Of a stretch of DNA of 57,054 nucleotides, positions 13,862 to 24,966 are shown piece by piece. The DNA comes from Diphasiastrum complanatum (taxonomy: Eukaryota; Streptophyta; Lycopodiopsida; Lycopodiales; Lycopodiaceae), in assembly GCA_029204225.1 (NCBI GenBank), contig CM055095.1:56986844-57043897 (forward strand), read 5' to 3'. The notes under the pieces were generated by a model, which saw only the letters and a program-made list of their open reading frames with translations, did no database searches and had not been told where the DNA came from. Each line of letters begins with the position of its first letter. Position 1 is the first letter of the stretch. The position numbers were made by a program, and so were the translations under genes.

Positions 13862-16800
13862 TCCAGTGGGAGATGGCAGGGCTATCCAGAGAGAGAGAGA
13901 GGGAGCGTTTGTTGTCTGAGGAAAGTTCAGTGCTACACTTTCCAGACTCCAATGTGATACAACCATTCCAAAGATGATAGTGGGCTACTGGGAGACGGCG
14001 TATTGCAGCTAGGGTTTAAGGTTTAGGGTCCAGTGACGAAGTTGTAGCATAAGTAATTAGTAAGTTGTTGAAGTTCATCTGGGGAGAAATCGATCTCATC
14101 CTATAAGACATGGCAGTGTGTAGGTTTAGGGTTTAGGATTTGGAGCATAAGTAATTAGTAAGTTGTTGAAGTTCATCCGGGGAGAAACCGATCTCATCCT
14201 ATAAGACATAGTAGTGTGTAGGTTTAGGGTTTAGGCTTAGAGAGGCAGGATAGTAAACATCATTGAAAAAATTTATCCAGGAAAATAACTCTGTATCCAG
14301 CACCTTTCTAAAAGCTCTTCATCATCCTTGAACACAGTACGTTGGGTCTCAACATATTTCTCAACTTCAAGCCATTCTTCTTAGTCTAGCTCCGCTTTTT
14401 CTTGGTACTCCAAGACCTTCACTTCCTAGGCAGGAAAATCCACCGATTGGAAATCAGTGGATGTTGTCTCTGAAATCACCCTAAAAATGTTTGACCTGGA
14501 TTTGAAGGAGCAATTAATGACTTTCCAGATAAAATTTGCAGAGTCTGTGTTGTTGTAATGAGCAGATCTTTCACTAATCAGAATGAAAAAAAGCTCACTT
14601 GTGTATGTACCTTTTTCATGGAGAAGTAGAACTGCAATTCTCAAGAAAGCTTCAGAAGCAGAACATTTTTGCTTGCATGTTCTTATGTTCTGGAAGTGGA
14701 GTCACAACTGGAGGCAGAAAATGTGAATTTGGTTGACCTGCACCTTGGATAACGAACTGTGCAAAATGACAATCCCCTAAACCTAAACCTTGGATAACGG
14801 TCCTTGGACAAAGGAGGCTTTGTTAGCTAGGATAAAGGAGAAGTTCCAGAAAACTTGCCTGGTATTTGTGACTTCACAATTTTTTTGAAACTTATGCCCG
14901 TAAAGCATAAGGCACTTGGATTACCTAAGAAGAAGTGTACAAATAACAGAATGAAGCTAGAGGCCTCATTGACAGGGATATGTATTGATCCCAGTCTGTC
15001 CTTAGATTGGTTTGTCGTCTAAGTAAAGTGAATTTGGAGGATTCCTGCTGTGGCACGACATGCAATTTCCCAAGCATTCAGAATTGGTCAAAAGCACAAG
15101 GACCTTATTTGCAATCCGATCATCCCATTCTGTTCTGCTTCTGCCCTGATACGGTTTGGTACCTAGGGCAGAACGTATTGCCAATGAAGTAAACTATGGT
15201 TGGGAAGATTGAATGTATGTTACACAATTAAATTTATGCCGATAAAGTAGTGAATCTTGTTTCAGTTATGGACTCGGCTCATTACATTCGCCGCGTCCAT
15301 TTACATTTACTTTACTTTATGCATAAGCAGGCCTTGGGCCCTTTTTTATTCATTAGTGACACTTAGACTATATGGTTGGCCTTTGGCCATATTATTCATT
15401 ATTAGGCCATTTGGACATATTACTGGAGAGTGGGGGCCTTCTTGGAGGGCGCACTATTTTCCCTCCCAGTTGGGCCCTACCCACCGGAACCTTCCTTCTA
15501 GGGCTTCCTCTTGGCTATAAGTAGGGAAACTGTGTCATTTGTTATTCAGTTGATGATATTGATCTCTCTCTTTAGTCTCCTTAATCTCTCTCTTTCCTGC
15601 TTTCTAGGGTAAAGTCTTGCTTATGTGCTGCTTTCATAGCTTAAGTCTTGCTTATGTGATGCTTTCATAGCTTAGCTTTAGATCAGCTGTGGCTCTATTC
15701 GTAACTTGGTATCAGAGCACTTTCCTGATTGCTGAATTTCAGATCTGATTTTCTGATTGGGTACCCATTTTCCTTGCTGATTTTTCTCTTTTTGCTGAGG
15801 GCTTTCGTCTCTTTGCTTCAGCAACATTCAGCACAGTTTGGAGGAGGACCAACTCCCATCATTTTCCTTGGCGGAGCTTTAGCAGATAGTTAGCGGAAGT
15901 ACTTCCGCTAAATTTGGCGGCCGAGATTTTTTTTTATTTTTTATTTTTTTGGGCAGATTATTTCCCTCTATCACCCATTTCCAACTTGTTTGCAGGCTCT
16001 CCAGCGCCCAATTGCCTCATCTCTTTCGTCCGTTCCTCCTTCCATTTTCAGCCCTCTTTTCACTTTTGTTTGTAGGCTGTCCAGCCGCTTCATACTTGTC
16101 ACTTTCGTCCGTTTTTGTCTCTGTTTGCAGCCATTTTTCACAACTTGTTTGCAGGCTGTCCATCGCCCATCCTCAACCAAATTTCACGAAATTCCGACTC
16201 CGTTTGATACTCCAATTTGTCACTTGCCTCCTGGCTGTCCAGCGCATTTTTACAGCCTTCATTTTCACTTTTCTTCATTTGCTGATTGCTGTCCTTTCTT
16301 AGTTGTCATAATAGTGGTTTTAATAGACTAATTTGGGGTGACGACAAGAGTCCGCTCCCTCAAGTTTTCGCCTATTCCTTCCACTATCATTATGGCACAT
16401 TCACCTACCCCAAGTGAGACTACTCAAAAAACCTTATCCGATCGGTTTCGTAGCATGGATGATACCCTTTCTGGCCTCGTTCTTTGCTTCGATACCGTTA
16501 TGACCGGCTTTGCTACTATGCAGTCACGGATTGATTCTTTACAGCCTCATGGTCTTGGTAAAGCTCCTGTTTTTCCTTCATTTGGGACTCCCCCTCCATT
16601 TGGATTTCCATCTTCCTTTGCTAGTCAGCCTGGTGGTGGACCTTTCATTCCACCTAACCCATCTCCTGGTTTCTTTTCACGTCCCCCACTTCCTGAGCCA
16701 CACTTTGCTCGAGACTTTCGTGATAGGGTACAGCTTGCTACCTATTCCGGTTCCTCTGACGGGAACTTATTAGAGAATTGGTTTGCTAAGCTTGACACAT

Positions 16801-19774
16801 ATTTTCAGATCTACCCTAAGACTGATCCTCAGAATATCTAGTTGGCTGCTTTACATTTAGATGGACGCGCCGCCACGTGGTGGCGAGTTTATAGAGCTGA
16901 TCCTGATCGGGAAGGGCTCCATTTATGGCATACTTTTCGCCATGACCTCCGTCATACTATGATTGACCCTCAGTGGCTCGACTGCCAACGTGATACATTC
17001 CGTAGTCTCACTCAAACCAGTGATCTTGCTTCTTATACAGATCAGTTTATGGAGCTTTCTTATCTTTTCACAGATCTATAGCCCACTGAGCTTATTTTTC
17101 GTTACATTGTTGGGCTTCGTGGTGCTTTACGTTATGATGTTTCTTCCTTCCGTCCTCCCACACTTGTTGAGGCGATGTCTCTTGCCAGTACTTTACAGCA
17201 TAAGTACTCTGACACTCTTCCTTCCCGCTTCTCCCGACCCCATCCTTCTGCTTCATCTTTTCCCGCTGCGTCCACCCCTACACCTGCCCCTTCTGTTCCA
17301 GCTCTCTCCATTGTCCCTTCGTCTCCTCGTCCTCCGACTCCTCGACTTGCTTTTGTCCAACGTTACACGTCTGCAGAGTTCGCTGACCTTCAGCAGCAGC
17401 GTCTTTGCTTTCGTTGTAAGAGTCCTGACCATTTTGCCCATGATTGTCGTCAGCCTCTCCCTACTACTACTGCTGTTTTTTACCATGAGGACACTACTCC
17501 AGATGATTCCGATATCTACATTCATATTTTTGATGAGCCTGACCTATCCTCTGAGCCTTCCACTAATTTACTTCCTGCTATTTGCCATGCTCAGCTTGCC
17601 TATGCTACTTGGACAGGGCGTTCTGGTCTTCGCTCCATTCGGTTACGTGTACATATTACAGGTCGTGAGTATATTGCTTTAGTTGATACTAGCAGCACTC
17701 ATTCTTTTATTAGCAGTTATATCACTAGTCGGATACGTGCTTCACCTGTTCCTGCTTCACAGCCTCTCACAGTTGAGGTTGCCAGTTCCCATTCTTTTCC
17801 TAGTTCTCAAATGTTTCAGCGTTTACCATACCGCATTGGAGATTTTTCTGGACAGGTAGATCTTTACATTATTCCTATGGAGCGTTACTTATCCTTGGTG
17901 CTAATTGGTTTGCATCTCTTGGAGCAGTTACACTGGACTTGACACAGCAAACATTGACATTTGTACTTGATGCAGTTACACACTCACTTGTTGGCATTGA
18001 TTCTCAAGGAGACTTCCAGTTGGTTACCGGGAAGCAGTTTATGCGTAGCCTGCCAAAGGCTGATGATGCAGCTCTTCTTTCCATTCAGAGTACATCAGTT
18101 GTTGCTTCACTTTCACCATCTGTGGGTCCCCTTCCTCAGGTTGATGCTGCTTCGGATTTACAGGTTGTTGTTGTGTGCCTTGCGCCTATATGCCTTGATA
18201 CAAATATCGTATTCAGTGGTCATTCTTGGTTTCATTGATATTGAGACCGTATACCTTGGTGGTATTCCTACTATTGCTTTTGCGCATACTTCAGATTGCC
18301 CTCCTGGTTCGGTGGTTGGTGCAGTATCTTCTCCATTGGTCTCTATATCTCCATCTCTTGAGTCTGTTATGGCCGATGTTCTTGCTGATTTCTATGGGGT
18401 TCTTCATGGGTCCACGTTTGATGGTTCCCTTGCTATTGGTGATCAGGTTGTATCTTCTTTCGCTTTACTCCATGGATCTCTGCTTGAGGTTTGTGATCTG
18501 CCTCATGATATTTCTACGGTTCCTGACATGATTCATGCGCCTTTGGCCCTTACTGTTACACATTTTTCATCAGAGGATATTTGCCAGATGGTCACTATTA
18601 CTTATCTAGGGTATTTATATGCTAGGATCTTTCTAGATGAGTACACGGACATCCTTCCGTCTCCTGGTGTTTCTACATATAGATTTGTTGCAGTCCATGC
18701 CGATGCTATGGATATATGGCATTCCTGGTTATTACATATAGCTTGGTTTTCATTTGGACCTGTTGATTGGTGCTGGTTCTCCGATGCTGAGTTTCCTACT
18801 GCTCCAGAGTTATTTCCATTTTTACCTGCTGCTATATTACAGGTTCGTCTATACCATAGTCGACGTCGTCGGCAGATTCAGTTTTTGGTCCAGTGGGATG
18901 GCCGTCCTATTGAGGAGGCCACATGGGAGCCTATTGATGTCTTTTATCATACACCATCACTTGCGGATCAGGCTCGTGCTCTTGCTGCACTTGTTGATTC
19001 CTCTACATCAGATGTTGTTCTAGCTGTTGATGCACTAGGGCTTGCTGCTACTTGATCCAGTTTCTTTTCGACAGTTGGGTCTTTTCCTTTTGTGCCAGGG
19101 AGAGTTATGGACTCGGCTCATTACATTCGCCGCGTCCATTTACATTTACTTTACTTTATGCATAAGCAGGCCTTGGGCCCTTTTTTATTCATTAGTGACA
19201 CTTAGACTATATGGTTGGCCTTTGGCCTTATTATTCATTATTAGGCCATTTGGACATATTACTGGAGAGTGGGGGCCTTCTTGGAGGGCGCACTATTTTC
19301 CCTCCCAGTTGGGCCCTAGCCACCGGAACCTTCCTTTTAGGGCTTCCTCTTGGCTATAAGTAGGGAAACTGTGTCAAATGTTATTCAGCTGATGATATTG
19401 ATCTCTCTCTTTAGTCTCCTTAATCTCTCTCTTTCCTGCTTTCTAGGGTTAAGTCTTGCTTATGTGCTGCTTTCATAGCTTAATCTTGCTTATGTGATGC
19501 TTTCATAGCTTAGCTTTAGATCAGCTGTGGCTCTATTCGTAACTGTTTCGAACATGGATAACAACTGATGCTCAACTATGACACTTGTCTTCCCCACTGT
19601 ACTAACTCGTGTGGTTTTGTGTTGTAGGATGGTGGCAGGTAACAGCTGAGTATCCTAAAACTTGCTTCGCTTTATGGTACCTTGTAATGTAAGACTTTAT
19701 ACAACTTTGCTTTTATGCTTTAAAATAAAAGAGTTCAAAGGGTTTGGTCTTGACTTGTCAAGAGGGACTATGTG

Positions 19775-19845
<71 letters not shown>

Positions 19846-22800
19846 ACATGCACATGCACATGCACGCTCATAGACGACGCCAGCAGGCTCCAGTGCTTTC
19901 TCATGTTGCGGCTTGCATTACATCTTTCTACAGCAGCAGCAACAACATCAGCACAGTCTTGACATCTTGACACGGATACATATGACTATTATGCACACGC
20001 GCTCTTGCTTACGTGTCTATTTAGTTTGTACTAGATGTTTTCTTTATTACAGCTTTGGAGACGTTTTACACGCTCCCATGGTTACCACATACTTGACATG
20101 TACTTCATCAGTCTTATATGCCTTTTGGCATGGAAAGGACATTAATAAAGCTTTCTTTCTTTCTTCTTCTTTCTCTCTTATTTCATGGATGGTTGTGTAT
20201 ACTCTTCTTTTTATCGAGACGCATGATAGTCAACAAAAGGTATTGCCATATTTTCAAAATTTAAAATAGGACTCTTTATTTCGGCCAAAGACTAGATTTG
20301 TCGAAGGTAGAAGATCAGGAAGAATAGCATGTCTATACAAGGATTCATTGCAGTCCATCAATGAGGTGATTAGACATGACGAGGTAGGCACGCTAGCTTT
20401 GGATTCGGTTACTTTGTAGATATATTGGGTTGGACAATGGTACTTGTTATTTTTCTCCTAGTACAAGCTCTCCTTATGCAATTTGTTCCATGATGTTCTC
20501 CTTTACCATGAGCGTGGTCATGTGCTTCTCATGGGGGATTTTAATGCCAAGACGGCCCCTAGACAGGTCAAATTTCGAACTATTGTAGCAAATCCCTTGA
20601 GGATACATGCATTACACGATGCCAACATTGGTATTACCATGCTATTAGCTGACACTAGGGGACTAATCACTATCTATGGTGAGCATTTTCTTCAACTGAG
20701 GCAGGTACACAAGCTAGCCATTCTTAATCACCTGGTAAGATGGCTACATTCAAGTGACTATATATGCCACCCTCATAGTGGTGGCCACAATGTCGTGGAT
20801 TATTTTCTATGGTCACTATCTCTCATACCATTCATATCCGACGTTATTGTTTCCCCTACCACCTTATCAGATCACTCCTTTCTCTCCTTACACCTTGGTA
20901 CCATGACATTCCACTCCTCACACCATGACACGAGTGCCCAGATACACCTTTAGCCATGAGTATATAGCTATACCAGGACTCCCTCTCCTCCCTACTCCAA
21001 TACTTGCTAGACAATAGCCCACTTCAGTCCCAAGCCACTTTTCTCACCGCTACACTCCATACACCTCCTCTCGCCTTTCCGTCTACACATCTTTAACATT
21101 CCTCCACAAACATTCCCATCATCCACACCAACCCGTGCATGATGAGGCATGTAAACAACTTTACTTACAGGTTAAACATGCTCAGATTCATACCCCCCAT
21201 CTTCTACATAACCTTAGACATCTATGTAGTCGTACTTATTGCTTGAAAAAGGGAACATGCGAAAGTAATGATGGGAAGGGACTGATAGTTCCTTTTAGCT
21301 ACTTTGGGACATTTTTGGAGAGAGTGCGTCCACCCTCGTTGTTGAGTGATCTACATTGTTGGACCAAATATATGACACTCTACACTATCCCTACTAATGC
21401 CTCCATTGTTATATTCCCTCATCCCTCCAGTTTCTCTTTCTTCACAGCAAACATGGTTTCCATGATCATTGAGAATGCAAGAACCTATCTCTTCCTATTG
21501 TCGATCCTATCTAAAAAAATCCTATCTTGGCTTTTGATGAATCTATTACAGTTCTCACCTTATCTTCATTTGACTATTTTCAGATCTTCCATGATAATAT
21601 ACATAAAATCTAAGAACTCATTGATCACCAGAGCATGTTTGCTGATCACCATAAATCATTTGAATCCTACCACACAACTTTCGAATAGGTGATCACAACT
21701 AAACATTACAAAAACGTCTATCGAAGGGCAGACGCCACAATCAAGGAGGATAACATATATTTGAAGGAAGACAATATTCATTTACATTCAGAACAAGTTA
21801 TAAACAATGGAGTTTCATCAAAGTAAAGAACATGTACCCATTCAAACGGTCTCCGTAATTGAAGCGTTAGACCAGGAATTGGTTCAGCATAAGGAAGCTA
21901 CTAAAACATGGGCTTCGCTCTTTACTCAGGATTACAGTAAAGGTAAATCAAGTGCTCCAATTTCATTTATTGCAGCTATGATTATTGAGAGTCGATTACG
22001 TAAACAAAAAGCCTTAAATGTTCATGTGAGAGGCATTCCAATGTCATGGGATGTCTTTGAGGATGCCAAGATATTTTAAGAGGATAATCTCCAACATCAT
22101 AGTAAAGGGGTTGAGAAAGCTTGTCGTACCAAGATTGAAGAAAGATCCAAATACGTTGGTTATATGCTTCACATCTGCAGATTCTCGATGGGAAGCATTG
22201 CGTCAGCAATCAAAATTACGGGCTACAAATATCTATTTGTATGAAGACCTAGCTTTTGTCCAAGTGAGGAACACAAGAATGCTCAACAAGAAGCCAAAGT
22301 TACAGGAAAAAGGCCCACTTATAAAGATGGCATTATCAGATTTGTTGAGAGATCTTCATAGAATTGAGTTAGAGTTGGTTCAAAGTTCGATTACGAGTTT
22401 TGAAGAGTTGTCTAATATTGTCTTTTAAACGTGCTATCTGCGCTACGTTGATACTATGTTTATTCTCTTCTTAGATAAAAGTTGGAGGTAGTTTTTATTA
22501 GTTGTCTTGTTTTCGAGACATTTGATATGCTCCATTGATTCAACATACTTGAAATGTACTTTCCTGGTCTTATATGCCTTCTGGCATGAAAAGACATTAA
22601 TGTCTCTCTCTCTTTCTCTTTTTCTCTCTCAAGTGTGCAGGTCATATGAGGCCCTAATCAGGCCCCTTAAATTTAAAAAAAAACAGATTTATTTAGGACA
22701 CTGCTCCACAACGTCTAAGCTTACCACATGTACATCCCAGAATCATGGGCCTCACATAGAAGCACATTAAATAGGAGCGATAACGCAAAAGATAATATAA

Positions 22801-24918
22801 CTAGTAGACAAACACTTGCCAATCGTACATTGTCTATACTTGAGAACGTTAAAGACTGGGAGCATTTTTAATCTGCTGCAACCATGAATCACCAACTTTT
22901 AAAGTACCTGCTTCCTGATCAGTGACGTGAATCTCAGCCTTTCCTAGCAGTCGCTGGAGGCAATCAAACAAATCAGTCATTCCTTCACCAGTTTCAGCAG
23001 AAACTGCTACCGGCTCCCCAAATCCTAAACTATGCGCTTCGCCCATGACTGCCAGAAGTTTGCCACTAGGGTCACTGTGTATGCCTTCTGCCTTGTTCAG
23101 CACTAAGACTGTGTGCAATGATTTTGCATACCTTCGAAGCCATTTTCCAACATCCGCATCAAGTGGCTGCATACCAGCTCTGCGGTACATAGAGATCAGG
23201 GATCAGGTTCACACTTCTTAAAAAAGAATGTGACTACAACTTCTCGGACATTCATTAAAGAAATTTCTACGTCAAAGAGGTACAAGAAAGTAAACAGCTA
23301 CATATTGTGTAGAGTTTAGGAATAGTTACAAAGACTAGATTATGACACTGCAGAGGAACTAAATATACAGCCAGAATTAAGAGCAGATGCGCACCCAAAA
23401 AAAGTACCTCGCATCGACTAAGAAAAGTACTGTATGACATTTTTGGAAAACAGCTGCTGTAAGTCCTGCTGTTCTTGATAAGATACTATTGGGCTCCGCT
23501 GTTGTTTCCAAGCCTGCGGTATCCAAAATTCTAAATCTCAAATCCCCTAGTTTAGCTGTACCTTCTCGAATATCACGTGTCATGTGGCCATCTGGTGTAT
23601 TGTACACCAAGGCTTCACGTCTGCGTGTTAACCTGTGAAGTCAAATGCATATGAACTAGGTCATTCCATGTCATAAAAGCTCGATGGTACAGCATGCAGG
23701 AACCTGAGTCTAAAATCAAGTCAAAGAGATTAGTTGGTAGAATTCTGATTAAAGGGTGCTGCAATTGGGACGAATAGCAAAAGTCTCAGATTGCCCAACT
23801 GATCTCGGGTTTCTGGCAGAGTTCAGACATTATTCAAATAGAGTGTGAGTATTAAAGAGTGCTCTACACAACTATTAGGAAGTGTTCCTCATTGAGAAAC
23901 ACCAAAGAATCCAGTTTTTCTGGGGAATGTTTTAACACATTAACATCACCTTTTGAGAGTTATAGATCACCAGAAACTAGCTGTGGTGTAATACGAAAGA
24001 CCAACAGCTGTGGGGAGAAATTGAGTGACACAATGAGGGAGAGAAGATATACCAGGCAATAAGTTCAGTAAAAGAGAGAATCTGGCATTGACAGTAATTA
24101 TTCAAGCTTACTGTTTTTGGTTGTACTATTTCTAGAATCTTGCTTCCTTCCATGCTTAGACATTCCACCTCAGCAAGCAAACACTTTAAAAAACACGGTT
24201 CCAATGTGTTTCCAACTCAAAACAATGTGAACTTGAGGAAATGAGTTTGCACAAGCGAATGACAGAAAAAAAAGAAAGAGTGAACATAATGGTCCAGGAC
24301 AACTGGGAATCCGTGCAATGTGAGAAATAAGGTTTATTACCTGAGTGTACTCTTCACTATTATGCAAATAAACGTGGAGAATGTGAATATTATCATTCCT
24401 ACCTTGAACTTATTCTTCTGATTTTCCCCCAACAATTTAACATGTTTAGACTGGGTGGAAACTCCATCATATAACAAAACATTCTTGCCTATATTATGCG
24501 GCTATGGACAATGCAAATACTCTAGAGTGATCACTTATTGTCCAGTGATAAGATGAAACATTCTTGCTTTAGTTATGTAGCTATGGGAAAAGGACAATGC
24601 AAATACCCTTATATGAATATCCCTCTTCACTGGTAAAGCCAACATTCTAAGATTCATAGTTTCTTCGAATCACAATGCGTTCAAAGAATCGCCGTATCGA
24701 AACAACCTGATTCAGACAGACCGTTCAAATAAGTTTTTCTTTTCTAAAAAGGGGAAAAAAAACAGTTTCGAATCGGGACTGTTTTCTGCCTAAATGTAAG
24801 TGTGTTCCACTCAAGCTTCGTGAACTTCAAAAGGCAGACCCTAACCAAGCATAAAAATATATACATTTTGACTAGAATAAGATTTATGTTTTGTGCAGGG
24901 TCCAATTGAGAGAGAGAG

Positions 24919-24966
<48 letters not shown>

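Larger units (their letters stand above)
15264..19544 (+). mobile_element. Young non-autonomous Ty3/Gypsy chromovirus derivative
   Basis: Near-identical LTRs (about 98%) flank a 3.4-kb interior with a tRNA-iMet primer site, gag, an aspartic protease and a chromodomain, but no visible RT, RNase H or integrase core. The insertion is bounded by a perfect GTTTC duplication (15259-15263 and 19545-19549). The LTR ends are AGTTA...TAACT instead of TG...CA. The element sits in DER intron 4, opposite to the gene, and must be mobilised in trans if it is mobile at all. Confidence 0.93.

Noticed and set aside
13688-13977. ORFs of alternating Arg-Glu or Leu-Ser
   Set aside because: They are translations of (GA)n/(CT)n microsatellites; the same applies at 24744-25141, 34495-34713 and 47342-47578.
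14000-14235. Interstitial telomere array
   Set aside because: TTTAGGG occurs only once or twice per 97-bp unit and is not in tandem, so it is not a telomere array.
15971-16331. ORFs on both strands in the chromovirus leader
   Set aside because: Low-complexity C/T-rich leader with no motif. It precedes the real gag start.
16963-17682. 239-aa Leu/Pro-rich ORF
   Set aside because: Shadow frame over gag; the zinc knuckle and protease motifs are in the overlapping frame.
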